Positions 22,114-35,330 are shown, numbered from the stretch's first letter. The stretch: DNA of 64,000 nt from Plazaster borealis (GCA_021014325.1 CM037457.1:8910721-8974720); one strand, 5' to 3'. A program made the numbers and translations. The notes: generated from the letters alone by a model not told the origin.

Positions 22114-22487
22114 TTAAAGGCATCGTACACGTTTGGTAATTGTCAAAGACCAGTGTTCTCACTTGGTGTATCCCAACATATGCATAAAATAACAAGCCTG
22201 TGAAAATTTGGGCTCAATTGGTCATCGAAGTTGCAAGAAAATGATGAAAGAAAAAACATCCTTATTGTACAAATTTGTGTGCTTTCAGATAGGAATAAAA
22301 ACTTCTTGCAAGAAATTGTTATTATTTTAGTGAGAAATTACCTCTTTCTCAAAAACTACGTTACTTCAGAGGGAGTCGTTTCTCACAATGTTTTATACTA
22401 TCAACAGCTCTCTGTTGCTCGTTACCAGGTCAGTTTTTATGCTAATATATATTTTGAGTAATTACCAAACGTGTACAGTGCCTTTAA
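22114..22487 (+). repeat. MITE-like element, family 1
   Basis: TTAAAGGCATCGTACACG to CGTGTACAGTGCCTTTAA, with the shared interior. It sits between a G-rich tract and a roughly complementary C-rich tract. Confidence 0.9.
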
Positions 22488-22719
22488 ATACAAAAACCAC
22501 ACCTATAAATTTTTTAAATTTAATTTATGTATTCCTGTTCCTTTAAATCAATTCCACCCCACAGTTAAATTACATCAACCTTTACCCACATAGCAAGACT
22601 TGTTGTCTTCCCATGTACATGTATTCTTTCAATTAATTTTGAACTGACTGTTCCTTTAAATAAATTCCACTCTGCAGTAAAATCCAATGAACCTATATAC
22701 CCGCATAACAATACTTTTT

Positions 22720-22925
22720 TCTACCCAGCATCCCCTCCCCAACCAGGCCTAGTCCCATACCTATCATATTCATGCCCATCCCCAGCTAGCCGATCCCCAT
22801 CATGATGATTTATACTGTTAGTCCCCCCCCCCCCGCCACCATCAAATCGAACTCCCAGCCCCTGGCGCCAGTCATCTATACCCAGATTGATCATAATCAT
22901 GTCCAACCAGCCACACCCCAGAAAA
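22720..22925. repeat. C-rich tract, partly the inverse of the G-rich tract at 21780-22075
   Basis: Contains a run of more than ten C at about 22826. Its reverse complement holds GGGGATGGGCATGA, like GGAGATGGGCATGA near 22031. Confidence 0.55.
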
Positions 22926-23079
22926 TGACTACCAGTCGGACTATCGCATTTCTGTTAATTACCGCGAGATCTTGCGGGAGCCAGTTGCGTACCCCTGTGG
23001 TCTTTGACAGGCACAGGTGATTGGAACCAGCCAAAGAAAACTACAGGTACCCGATTACCGCCCAACACCAGATAAGCGT

Positions 23080-23222
23080 GTATAGTAGGGGTCGGGGTAC
23101 ACGACGGATTGATACCGTGACGCGATATTCAAAATGGCCACCAGCCATGCTTGATTTATGTTAACGCTGTGGATGTATTGGTAGTTTAACGATCATTGGA
23201 TGTGATTTAATGCCTCTAGAGG
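23080..23222 (+). other. Possible first exon (weak)
   Basis: A GC-richer stretch contains AAAATGGCCACC (a short frame ending at TGA after six codons) and then ATGCCTCTAGAG followed at once by GTAAGC, a good donor. No continuing coding exon was found downstream, so this may be a 5' UTR exon, a fossil, or chance. Confidence 0.2.
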
Positions 23223-25340
23223 TAAGCTTTATCGTGTAGTATATTTAAGTTCAAAATGTAGAATAGGAATAGGCCTCGTGGGAACCCGTGTAAACACTAA
23301 GATTGTCATAAAACGGGTAATTTTGTGGCATTTCTGTTTCCACCTTCGTGCACGTAAACAACGGCACTTGAAACTACAACGGCTGGTTGTAGGTACATCG
23401 TAGGTCATTGTATTGTGCCAGTCAATGGCAACTTGCCGTCAATCAAATGAAACAATCGACTTTTCTGTTTAGAGTATCTGGGTTACGTAATCTTTTACCG
23501 CTAGTATAGTTTTCATAATGTTGTATTTCTACCTCATTGCGTGGTTGGTTGTATCTGAGATTAATGTGTGGGCCTAGGCCTACATGTTTCAAAATGAAAA
23601 AAGGGAATTACATGTCAGCTGTTGTAAACTGCTTACCAAACAAAATGACCTGATGTTATCATCAAAAGAATAGATAATGGTCTGACGTTTCTACCTTTGC
23701 AGAGTCTTTCTCAGGCTGACGTTCTAAAACGGGTTAAAGTTTGGCACCTACAAATTATCCCTGAACTTAACCAAATTGAGGGTCTTTTTTAGACACCGTA
23801 ATGAAGGGGTTGTGGGTATCGATTTAAAAATAAAATTTGCTGATTTTAAGTTGTGATTTCTTTGAAACAATTACCGAATAAAGAGAACGACGATACTGTG
23901 TAATTTTATTCCTGGTTTATATTTAATGTTGTGTGTATTCGAACCTTTCCCAATTCACTGTAAATAGATACAATAAATAAATGAAAGCAAGAATAGTTAT
24001 TCATAATCATAGAACCTCGGTAACAGTTCAAGTTTTATTTGACATTTTAATCGTTCATCTTTGGTTTAAAATGGTAGAATATGAGCTCTTTGTTAAAGGA
24101 ACATGTACGACCCAATAACAATGTTTTAAAATTTAGATTTTTCGCCTTTTTCATTGACGAAAATAATTAAAATTTGAAGTTAGATTGTTAGTTTAAAAAA
24201 AATAAACAAAAAGACAGACAGAAAATATTTTTGAAATCGAAAATCAGGTTGTGCGGACGTTTCCAACAAAGTTGTAGATTTTATTATAAATATTATTTGT
24301 TTAAACAACGATAATTCTGAGTAGCCCCTGACGTTGCCACACAAATCACTGTCTTCTAATTCTTAAGAAGAGGAATTATGCAATGCCAAAATCCTCCTCA
24401 AAGACGCTGAATGCGCTTCGCAAAGTACCGTAACAATTAAAAGAAGGCTTTACAAAATACTTTAAAATTACATAAATAAGAAAATGTTACAATTTGTACA
24501 CAGCAAAACAAATGGTACTATTTTTACTATTGATGCTCTAGATAAATACGTATATCGATTAATGAATAAATAAAGAAACTTAGTTTAGGCCTACTTCTAA
24601 AACGAATTTGTTTAAACAATTTAATAGACGTTTTCAATGGATTCTTGCACCAACAATCCTAGCTGAAAAAAACCCGAATCCCTGATATCGACAATTTAAA
24701 AAATTATTAGATACAAATAAATAAATAAATAAAATATTCAATTGAACGAACAACAGTATACAACTTAGTTCAATCATCCAAGCCCGAACCCGGTATCTTT
24801 CCAATGCATTATTCAAGCCCTAACGAAACCACTTAACCGAACACGCAAAATCTAGCGAGAACACAAGTGACATGTTTACTGCCATGCTACTTTCAAACTG
24901 ACCACGGCATGAACGAGCCTCTAAAACCCTTCATTTTACAGCTCTAGGCCTATATTCCTTTATTCCACAACGAGTACCACCGAATCAGACATTCAAATAT
25001 TATACAACAAAAACACCTGTGAAATTACGGCATGGCCCTTCGTTACAATTCATGTCCTTGGTCACAATCCACTCATGGTCGTCAACCCGGTTCACCAGCC
25101 CACTGACCCTCTCCAATTCAATTCAATACATCATCCCAGACGATACCACGGCGAGTACCCACCAAGAACACTGGTGGAATCAATGCTGTTATTCCCGCCA
25201 TCATGCTGATCCCAGCTATAGCCTATACTGGAGACCCCGCCACCCCCACCCCGCAACCCCCTCCCCGTCCCCTCCACACCCCCAATGTATTCCCATCAGT
25301 AGTCAGACCAAACAATTCCCCATACGGTTTCCTATGTGAA
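23223..25340. other. No recognised gene
   Basis: AT-rich sequence with a hairpin-family half copy near 23675-23715 and a C-rich stretch at 25235-25290. The open frame at 25019-25339 is the translation of that composition, not a recognisable protein. Confidence 0.5.
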
Positions 25341-25800
25341 CTAATTTTCTATCAGCATGCATGCCTTAAAGTATAAAGTAAGGATTTCCCTATGCCATAG
25401 TACCCTGCGTACTGTTAACCAATTAACAAATTTTCTGTACCTACAGCGTGTGCCTTCAACTGAAATATTTTTAAGTCCGAACCGAAGAGTCCCCCATATG
25501 CATATGTTTCCTAAGTAAACTAATGGTCCATACCTACAACGTGTGCCTTCCACTCGAATTATTTTCTAAGTCCGATCCAAAGAGGCCCCTGTATACCTAT
25601 ACCTATTCCTCAGTAAACTAACGGTATGGCGTGTGCCTTCCACTCGCAAATTATCTACTTAGTATAAAGCACCAACTTTCCCATCCCATAGTATCCTGTG
25701 TAAAGTATTCCACTTGCAAATTATTTACTAAGTATAAAGCACTAGTTTCCCATGCCATAGTATCCTATGTAAAGTATGAACCGAAGGTTCATCAAGTCTA
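25341..25800. repeat. Degenerate tandem repeat (GCGTGTGCCTTCCACTCG units)
   Basis: Variants of GCGTGTGCCTTCCACTCG, ATTATTTACTAAGTATAAAG and CCCATGCCATAGTATCCTG recur four or more times. The same words are interspersed in the tRNA-like array that follows. Confidence 0.7.
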
Positions 25801-25829
25801 AAAATGCATATTTTTCTGGGGGGACCCAA

Positions 25830-25900
25830 GTGGGTGTCGTTGGAAGGTGGCGGACTCCGAAGGCAGCGGTCCCCGGTTCGAGCCCGGTCCGAGGCCGCGC
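25830..25900 (+). repeat. tRNA-like sequence, plus strand
   Basis: GTGTCGTTGGAAGG (A-box-like), CGGACTCCGAAGG and CCGGTTCGAGCCCGG (B box and T stem) in tRNA order. The surrounding stems pair poorly and the sequence extends into a GC-rich frame, so a functional tRNA is unlikely. Confidence 0.45.
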
Positions 25901-26084
25901 GGTGAGCGATGGCCACGAGTGGCAGCCGCGAGGTCACCACTCACCGCGCAGTGGCACCCACCGCCCTACGAGCTTTCTAAAGAAACTTAAAACTTAAAAC
26001 GAACCTATGAACTTTTTTAATATGAATTAAAAATTAAATTATAAAACGATTTTTTAAAACCCCCATTATTTTTACGTAGCTTGA

Positions 26085-28105
26085 TTCGATCCCAGGACCT
26101 TCCGGTCCAGAGTCCGGAGCCCTTCCACTGGGCCACTGCTCCTCTTACTTAAATTGCGTTCGAGCTTAATTTTAAACCTTAGAATGAACAACTTTTAATC
26201 AAAACGTACTAAAAGAACACCCAGGAATCGAACCCAGTACCTGTGGGTTCAGAGTCCGGATCCCTTCCACTGGGCCACTGCTCCGCTTACTTAAATTGCG
26301 TTCGAGTTTAATTTTAAACCTTAGAATGAACAACTTTTAATCAAAAAGTAATAAAAGAACACCCAGGAATCGAACCCAGTACCTATGGGTTCATAGTCGG
26401 GAGCCCTTCCACTGGGCCACTGCTCCGCTTACTTAAATTGCGTTCGAGTTTAATTTTAAACCTTAGAATGAACAACTTTTAATCAAAAAGTAATAAAAGA
26501 ACACCCAGGAATCGAACCCAGTACCTATGGGTTCAGAGTCGGGAGCCCTTCCACTGGGCCACTGCTCCTCTTACTTATATTGCGTTCGAGTTTAATTTTA
26601 AACCTTAAAATAAACAACTTGCAATCAAAACGTTATAAAAGAACACCGGGGACTCGAACCCAGTACCTACGGGTTCAGAGTCCGGGTCCGTTCCACTGGA
26701 CCACTGCTCCTCTTACTCAAATTGCGTTCGAGTTTAATTTAAAACCCAGAACATCAAATCAACAACGGCCAAAAAGTAAACTGATGATGTCTTCCACTCG
26801 TAAATTATTTATTAAGTGTGAAGCAAAGATTTCCCTATGCCATAGTACCCTGCGTAAACCAATGGTCTTAAACGTACAAAAAGAACACCCGGGATTCGAA
26901 CCCAGTACCTTTGCGTTCAGAGTCCGGAGACCTTCCACTGGGCCACTGCTCCTCTTACTCAAATTGCGTTCGAGTTTAATTTAAAACCCAGAACATCAAA
27001 TCAACAACGACCAAAAAGTAAAGTATGGTATTTTATAGCGTGTGCTTTTCACTCGCAAATTATTTAAGTGTAAAGTAAGGATTTCCCTATGTCATAGTAC
27101 CCTGCGTAAACCAGCCTGAAGCGTACTAAAAGAACACCCGGGATTCGAACCCAGTACCTTTGCGTTCAGAGTCCGGAACCCTTCCACTGGGCCACTGCTC
27201 CTCTTACTCAAATTACGTTCGAGTTCAATTTAAAACCCAGAACATCAAATCAACAACGGCCAAAAAGTAAACTAATGAATAGCGTTTGCTTCCAATCGCA
27301 AATTATTTATTAAGTGTAAAGCAAGGATTTCACTATGTAAACCAATGGCCTTAAGCGTATAAAAAAGAACACGCAGGATTCGAACCTAGTACCTTTGCTT
27401 TCAGAGTCCGGAACCCTTCCACTGGGCCACTGCTCCTCTTACTCAAATTGTGTCCGAGTTTAATTTAAAACCCATAACATCAAATCAACAACGGACAAAA
27501 AGTAAAGTATGGTATTTTATAGCGTGTGCCTTCCACTCGCAAATTATTTACTAAGTGTAAAGCAAGGATTTTCCTATGCCATGGTACCCTGCGTAAACCA
27601 ATGGCCTTAAGCGTACAAAAGGAACACCGGGACTCGAACCCAGTACCTTTGCGTTCAGAGTCCGAGAACCTTCCACTGGACCACTGCTCCTCTTACTCAA
27701 ATTGCGATCGAGTTTAATTTAAAACCCACAACATCAAATCAACAACGGCCAAAACGTAGACTAATGAATAGCGTTTGCTTCCAATCGCAAACTATTCACT
27801 AAGTGTAAAGCAAGGATTTCCCTATGCCATGGTACCCTGTGTAAACCAATGGCCTTAAGCGTACAAAAAGAACACCCGGGATTCGAACCCAGTACCTTTG
27901 CGTTCAGAGTCCGGAGACCTTCCACTGGGCCACACTGCTCCCTTTACTCAAATTGCGTTCGGGTTTAGTTTAAAACCCTACAACATCAAATCAACAACGG
28001 ACAAAAAGTACGGTAAACTCATGGTATATAGCGTGTGTGCCATTCGAACCCGGTACCATTGGGTTCGGAGTCCCGATCCTTGTCCACAAGGCCACTGGTC
28101 CTCTG
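26085..28105 (-). repeat. Tandem array of about 11 tRNA-like units
   Basis: On the minus strand each unit reads GGAGCAGTGGCCCAGTGGAA (perfect A box TGGCCCAGTGG), then CCGGACTCTGAA (like the tRNA-Gln CTG anticodon arm), then GGGTTCGATTCC or GGGTTCGAATCC (perfect B box). Units lie at about 26085, 26217, 26358, 26500, 26640, 26882, 27132, 27367, 27622, 27870 and 28040. The step is about 140 bases for the first five and about 235-255 afterwards, because the later spacers include the GCGTGTGCCTTCCACTCG repeat. Acceptor and anticodon stems are imperfect, so these look like tRNA-derived satellite units. Confidence 0.85.
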
Positions 28106-28124
28106 CCTTATTTGCATTTTAATA

Positions 28125-30140
28125 TAATATAGAATCTCAGAATGAATTAACACCGTTAAAGTAGAGAAGTATAAACAGATACGATGAAAGGATTGGGACT
28201 GGATACGAAGAAGTTGTCTTGCACAGGGCCAGTTATTTCGCCGGTGTTCTGGATAAATAAAATGCACGGGACTGGAATAGCCTAATCGTTAGAAGTTAAC
28301 TGAGAAAATAACAGCGATCGAAAAGGTCTCTAAAACGTAAAAGTGGGCGAATCGGGGGGGGGGGGAGAGCAAATTCACTCCGAGGGCGTAATGTGGCCAA
28401 CAAAACCATTTATTTGTTATAGGTCTACATTATATTTTTAGTCTTAGTAATTGAACTCTAAATATACATGGCACGGATTTTGTTTCTTGTTTTCTTGTTT
28501 TTTTTCTTTTATTAAGTTTATATTAAACAATAATACTGCCATAAAAATCAAGATAATGAGATTGCAGACAATTAACACACTAAAGTTTTAACAGCAAAAA
28601 ATAAATATATATATAGGCCTATATTTATATATATTTTTTTTAAGAATCCAAACGTCAATAGTGTTTATGTGTAAACAAAACAAATGTTGACAATGTGATA
28701 TGAAGCTGTCACGGCACTATATCACTAAGCCAGACTTGAACCATGGAGGAATGAAGTCATTTGTAAACATTGATGTAAGATAGGCTATAGGCCTATACCG
28801 TCTGCAAGTGAATAATTCGACGTAATCATAAACATCCCTGGATAACCAACGGGGAAACAGCAACAGATACTGAACAACAGAGAATCATAGGGAACGATAA
28901 AACGCTATCGCCCATTGTGGTGTGAACAGTACATACAAAAAGCATGCCAGCCAAACGTAATGTGTAAAATTGAACAAACGTACAGCTACTAGAAACAGAC
29001 AGAGCGCAATTATTGCTGTTTTCAGTGCTCTCCGGTGTCTGAGAGACTTATTATGGAACCAGAATAAACGAGTATACATTAGTCTTGCCTGAACAGTTCG
29101 CTGAAGATTAAAACCACGACAAAAATGCTCTATATGTCGTCCACCGAGACAGCCGGATTCAAGCGTGCCTGGAGACCATTTTGAATACACGTGTATGCGG
29201 CACATTGCCGGGTACCCTGAACAAAGCATCGATTGATTGATAAGAGACCAACTAGGGTACCCGACTATTCGTTCTCTTGTGGCACGGTTTGAAAACTCAC
29301 AAAATGATCCAGCGGGAACAAAATTGTGCAAAATTTGTCACGCCATTCCATCCTAAAATGGTGTAAAAACTACAGTTCAGTGAAGTCCAAACAATCCATT
29401 TCTCAATGTTTGTTTAAAAATATTCAAGCGAAAGGGTGACACACTATAACAATTACTTGGGTTTTTTTCTTTCTTGTTTTGAATACCTAAATTAGTGATA
29501 AGATAACTCAAACTATTGGGTTATCTTAGATAGTTAATAAAATTATGTTGCTTCATAATATAATGGTCAAGCTCACACATTAATTAAAAATGCATACACG
29601 AGGCTTCATACGTGTGTATGGTCAAGCACACACTTAAGTCAACATAAAATATACAAGCATTCTTTGATACATATTCTATTTTTCATCCGAATTTATGTCA
29701 TAATTGGTAAAAGAAAAAAAGGGGATTTGTTTCCCTAATACCATTTAACCTATGATTTCTCTCATATTTATTTTAAACAATAACTGTTTCAGATTATTTT
29801 TTACAGGTTTTCCCGGCCAATTTCAACGAAAACTCACTCAAGAGATGTGATGGTGGTCTCAAGATTGGCTGATTAAATATTCATATCATTATAACTAAAA
29901 CCAATTAATTACATTTAAATATGATAAAGGATCTGACTCGTTTGTACTAAGCTAAGTATGAACAAATTCGTATACAAATCAAATGGGATTTTTGACGCAT
30001 GCGGAAAGAATAAGAAAAAGAAAAACAAATACAAATCTTGAAGAAAACAATAGCTGTTCCTACTACTATGTCGGAACAGCTAATACAAATTAAAAGATAC
30101 AAAATAAACAATGGTGGTTCCCCTGCCGGCAGTTTTTGAA
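28125..30140. other. No supported gene
   Basis: The longest frame (minus 28885-29331) has a hydrophobic end but no domain, signal or splice support. A self-complementary AT tract lies at 28600-28645. Confidence 0.45.
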
Positions 30141-30149
30141 TTCCAGGAG

Positions 30150-30290
30150 ATACCCTACCCTCCCACCAAACCCCCCCACACACCCCCTACCCACCTACAC
30201 CGAACCCCTACCCTCCCACACCAAACCCCCTACCCTCCCACACCAAACCCCCACACCCCCAACCATAACCCCAACCCTAACCTAATACAA
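30150..30290. repeat. CCCTACCCTCCCACACCAAA-type C-rich tract
   Basis: Degenerate repeats of about 25 bases containing CCCTACCCTCCCACACCAAA, ending in CCCCAACCCTAACC. A single interstitial telomere-like CCCTAACC word is present but no telomere array. Confidence 0.7.
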
Positions 30291-30986
30291 GTTTAAACAA
30301 AGTTAATTTAAAAAGATAAAAACTGTTTTGAAAGTTCTTAAAGTTCTTAAATATGAATAGTTAACCTAATAAAAGCCTGGAAAATTACCTTAAACTAGTC
30401 ATAATTCAAAATACCGCCAAACCCCACCATGAGAAATTGCCGTTTTGACCCTGGATATGGCTTATTTCCTGTACGGTTATTTTGTACACAACCAATGGAG
30501 AAGGGTGGACCTGAGATATGGGCATATTCCTGTACCCATTGCTTGTGCACAGTGTATGAGGATATGTTTTTTGGGGAAATGGAAAGCGACAGGTCGTTTT
30601 TTAGGCTTTTTAGGTCCCTTACACTTTTTTTATGAAGTTTCAAGAACAATTTTTACATTTTATTTACAATTTTTTTCTCTTCCCCCAAAAACCCTTAAAT
30701 AAAATAAAAATTACTAAATTTTTTTTGTTTGCACAACAAAAATAAGGTTTTCGAGATGACGTTCAAATCTTGGATGTAACACAACCCAGCTTTATTAAAT
30801 ACATGTAAGCTAATTTCAGCTTGACCAAGCATTTATTGCTGTGACGTGTTAGGTGACATCGTTTTAGGAAGTCATTATAATAGGACCTTAAACTTTTGGG
30901 TAACACATCCCAGCCGGAATACATGCAAGGTTTAAGCTTGATTGAGCATTTATATCTGTTCATATAGATCTTGTAAAAGTGCACCC

Positions 30987-31350
30987 TTAACGGCATCGTA
31001 CACGTTTGGTAATTGGAGCCTATTGTTTGTTTCAAACCTACATAGTTGTAGATATATATATACCATAAAACTAACCTGTGAACATTTCATTTCAAAAGGT
31101 GGTAGCGTTTTTGAGATATTGCCGAAAATCTGGAGCGGTTTTGTCCACGCAGGAAGAAGAATTTGCAGTTGGAATACACAATCTTGTTTTGGATAAAAAC
31201 TGATATCTTTTTCCATAACCACATTACCTCAAAGTGAAACGTTTCTCAAAATGCTCTACTAGCCTATCAGAAGCTGCTGTACTTCTTACCAAGTAAGTTT
31301 TTATTGCCACTTATTTTATGAGTAATTACCAAACGTATACAGACCCCTGC
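30987..31350 (+). repeat. MITE-like element, family 2
   Basis: TTAACGGCATCGTACACGTT at the left; ATTACCAAACGTATACAGAC at the right. The interior AGGTGGTAGCGTTTTTGAGA and CCGAAAATCTGGAG matches the other family 2 copies. Confidence 0.85.
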
Positions 31351-31794
31351 TTTGTAAAATGGAGCCCTGGAGCATTTTTTATTGAAGCCTTTCAGTCTTT
31401 CCAGGTTGTCGATTAAGAAAAAGTAGTTTGAACTTAGCCTGTTTTCCCTCTCTACTTTTGTTCTCTTTTGAAAGAAAAAACAATGAGTTGGCGAAAATAA
31501 GGGCATGCTGTGTGCACCTGCCCTGATTGGTTGCACAATTCAAATGCATTTAGTTATTTAAAATTAGACAGATATAGAGTGCATGTTATTTTGGGATGAG
31601 TTAATAATGACTTTATCATTTTTGCTTGTTCTTTTAAATAGATGAATAACCATTATTAGGCCATTTGTTTTCATTGCATGGACAGCTCTGGGGAATGATG
31701 CAATGTGCCATCCCCCAAGTGGTGTTGTGTGCTGGGCGTTCAAGTCTCTCTTGAACTAATGGAGAACATTGGTAGTCAACAAACTGCAAACTGG

Positions 31795-32640
31795 CTTCCA
31801 TACGAAATGCTAGTCATAAAACTGGCTTCCATAGTCCATACACCCTAAAAAGGAAATGCTAGTCAGCAAACTGGCTTCCATACACCCCAATAGGAAATGC
31901 TAGTCAGCAAACTGGCTTCCATACACCCCAATAGGAAATGCTAGTCAGCAAACTGGCTTCCATACACCCCAATAGGAAATGCTAGTCAGCAAACTGGCTT
32001 CCATACACCCCAAAAGGAAATGCTAGTCAGCAAACTGGCTTCCATACACCCCAAAAGGAAATGCTAGTCAGCAAACTGGCTTCCATACACCCCAAAAGGA
32101 AATGCTAGTCAGCAAACTGGCTTCCATACACCCCAATAGGAAATGCTAGTCAGCAAACTGGCTTCCATACACCCCAATATGAAATACCAATCACCAAACT
32201 GGCTTCCATACACACCGGAAACGAAATGCTAGTCAGCAAACTGGCTTTCATACACCCCAAAAGGAAATGCTAGTCAGAAAACTGGCTTCCATACACCCCA
32301 AAAGGAAATGCTAGTCAGCAAACTGGCTTCCATACACCCCAAAAGGAAATGCTAGTCAGCAAACTGGCTTCCATACACCCCAAAAGGAAATGCTAGTCAG
32401 CAAACTGGCTTCCATACACCCCAATATGAAATACCAATCACCAAACTGGCTTCCATACACACCGGAAACGAAATGCTAGTCAGCAAACTGGCTTTCATAC
32501 ACCCCAAAAGGAAATGCTAGTCAGAAAACTGGCTTTCATACACCCCAAAGGAAATGCTAGTCAGCGAACTGGCTTTCATACACCCCAATATGAAATACCA
32601 CTCACCAAACTGGCTTCCATACACACCAAAAACGAAATCC
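31795..32640. repeat. 41-bp satellite, about 20 copies, with a higher-order variant
   Basis: The unit AGGAAATGCTAGTCAGCAAA + CTGGCTTCCATACACCCCAA + T/A repeats in 41-base steps. A distinct variant (ATGAAATACCAATCACCAAA, followed by a unit with ACACACCGGAAACG) occurs near 32176 and 32422, and as a variant near 32590, giving a higher-order period of about 245 bases (six units). Confidence 0.95.
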
Positions 32641-33004
32641 TGTTGCAATACCCCAATTTACATCAAATTTAATCAAAATGCAAGTATTGACTTACAAAAA
32701 AGTTCATTTGTTTAACCCATACTTTAAACCAGATACATGTACAATGTCTTACCCCTGGGATATTTTGCTAAATTGAAACCCCTGTTTTACCATATTTTCA
32801 AACAAAATATAAGTCTATACCTGTTTAAAGTACAAATGAACCCCCAGCTCAAAACAAAATGAAAGGCACACCCCATTAGATTTGTAAACCCTTATTTCAC
32901 ACCAGACTCTTCTTACTGCTTGTGCTACTTGTTCATTCAAAGTCAAATTTAAACAATATTCAAGAGCTGGCTTAGCTAAAATGTTGTGAATCCAATGAAA
33001 CCCC

Positions 33005-33235
33005 AGCCTCACTACCATGGGCAGCACGCCCGCGTATCGATACCTCTCGTCACTAACCCCTGGTAGGGATGTACTGAAAAACAACGCTGATTGGCTCCCA
33101 AAAGAGACTACTTTGCGTGCATGCTTGTTAAAAACTTTCGAGCGCTTGTATGGCGCTTATAGGACGCTTAGTACGGCATGCTGGGAAAAAATGGCACCGC
33201 GAGATCAATCACCACCTGGGAGCGAGTTTGATGAA
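33005..33235 (-). repeat. Dispersed repeat, inverted relative to 55820-56300
   Basis: Shares, in reverse complement, GCTGATTGGCTC (GAGCCAATCAGC at 56219), the CACTAACCCCTGGTAGGG region (CCCTACCGGGGGTTGGTG at 56251), and ATGCTGGGAAAAAATGGC (GCCATTTTTCCCAGCAT at 55866). Confidence 0.65.
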
Positions 33236-35207
33236 ACCGCTATCTTGACACAAAATGGAATTATTTGGGAAATAAAGTTATCAAAATAATCAAGTCCATC
33301 TGTTACCCCCAGCACAACAACAACTCTGAATAATGATGCAACACAAACACACAGATAAGTACATTTTTAGAGTTTAATGTACATTAAATATCTTGCTGTT
33401 CTCCCATTACTAGCTGGTCTGTTCACTTGACATCAACTACATGGTTCTTCACTTTCCATCAAGTACCTGGTTAATAATACTTATTAAAAACTCTGACAAA
33501 CTCTGCCTCGGTTTCCATTAAATTAAATATTGTACACATAATAATCTGTTCATTTACAAACAAAACAAAACAAAAATGCTATACAAAAAAAAGGGAAAGA
33601 TTGGATAAACTGGTCCCTTTCCAACATTCTCAATGTTTTAGATTAAATACCGCACATTTCCTATCCCACCATTTTAGAACAAAACCAAGGACATACATTG
33701 ATTAACAGTTGATTAAATTGCATGATATACGGTTTTAAACCATTTTTTCTTAAAAAAACCAAAACAAAAAACAACCCCAAACTAGGAGTCTACATATAAC
33801 CGTCGTGACTAGTTGTACAGCTCTGAATTCTGTCATACATAAAACATTGTAATTACTTTATGATTAAAAAATGTATATTGCCATCACAAAAGTACATAAT
33901 ACCGTCTCATATAAAACAATATCTATGGATACACTCTTAAAATACCATCGCTGTCACCCACTTCCCATTAAAGTCCCTTCATACTTGGCACCAATGTCAC
34001 AGCGAAGCAAATCAAAATACAGACGTCAAAAATGGAGATTCCCTGTAAAACATTCGTAGAACATTCAGCACAAGTTCAACTAAAGTGAATCCTTCTTTGT
34101 ATGACGTCAAATCGGCTTCGCATTTTGCCTTCACTGCGAATTATCATCTAAATAAGCATCAAAGAACCCACAACTTCAAGTTGATAAAACCTCTTTCGGA
34201 GAGCCATCATGTTCTTATGCAACACATTATGTTATAAGCTTTAGAACACAAACATATAACATATAAATATATTATGTTTTCTGTGTACGATGAGGTACAA
34301 GTATGATAGATTGGTGGAGTAAGATTTGCACAATTTATACTTTGGCTACTTGATATAATCATTTTAGTTTAAGTCCCTTGCAGTCCCGATTTACAGGCTA
34401 GGGTAGCAAACATTTGAGTGTTCCGAAACATGGGCAGAAAGAAGCAATAGTATATAAATATTGGGTGTATATGAGTGCATTGTTGCAGAATATAATCACA
34501 AGGTGAAATCTGGTCTATTCCATATCATGGGGCAAAGCTGAGTGAAATGGAAAAGTCAGATTTCTGTGACAATGCAGGAACTTATGCATCAAAAATTCAT
34601 TTTATATAAGTCACACATAGATTCTTGTCATTTGAAATTGTTTTCACAATAAACACCAAACAGACGAGGAAACTCATCCACCCAACACCCAACAAATTCT
34701 AAAAACCCTTTCTAAACATCGTTGATGACTAGACATCAACCTTGTCAGCCACGGCACGACCTTGCCTCATTTGGACAAACCGGCTGCAAAGTGTCCTATA
34801 ATTATTCATATAGGACTCCTAAATTAAAATTTGAAGCGTAGCGACAGTATACATGGAAAATAAAGGATGACATGTGACGCATGATCCACCAATCAAATGA
34901 CAAGGATCTGTGTGTGTGGTATATAAATAATTACTTACTCTTATCCACTTTACACATCCCAACTCTCTGAACAGAAAGGTTGTATTAATAATCAGGAGAC
35001 TATTTAAAGAGTTGTAAAATAATCATCCAAAAAATAATAATAATAATGAAAATAAACTGGGTTAAAGTTTAAGACATTTGTGTCATGATTTATACATCGT
35101 TTAAGGCATGTCACAAGTATTTACTCAACTTTGACTTAAAATGAATCAGCAACAAAAGAATACTGTTCCCGTTCAAGTTTTAATTAAGTTTAACAAAAAA
35201 GCATATG

Positions 35208-35330
35208 GCATGTCATGGCTAAGTGGTTTAGTGCACCGGACTCAAGCTCTGGTGGGTTCACATTACAGTCCTTGCTCTTGTGTCCTTGAGCAAGACAATT
35301 CACTATTATTGCTTTTCTTCAGAGCAGAGA
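35208..35330 (+). repeat. SINE head fragment
   Basis: GGCATGTCATGGCTAAGTGG, then CACCGGACTCAAGCTCTGGT and TTGTGTCCTTGAGCAAGACA, a diverged 5' part of the SINE at 38120. Confidence 0.6.

Noticed and set aside
25019..25339. 106-codon proline/histidine/serine-rich frame
   Set aside because: Composition follows the C-rich tract at 25235-25290. No recognisable protein features.
26217..26290. Functional tRNA-Gln gene cluster
   Set aside because: Anticodon and acceptor stems are imperfect in the units inspected and spacers are themselves repetitive, so a tRNA-derived satellite is the safer reading.
28885..29331. 148-codon minus-strand open frame with a hydrophobic C-terminal part
   Set aside because: No domain, no signal or splice context, and its hydrophobicity is not arranged as a clear membrane protein. 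Chance is more likely.
30150..30290. Interstitial telomere repeat
   Set aside because: Only one CCCTAACC word occurs; the rest is a different C-rich repeat.
31795..32640. CRISPR-like array
   Set aside because: Units are contiguous 41-bp repeats with no unique spacers, in a eukaryotic genome; it is a satellite.
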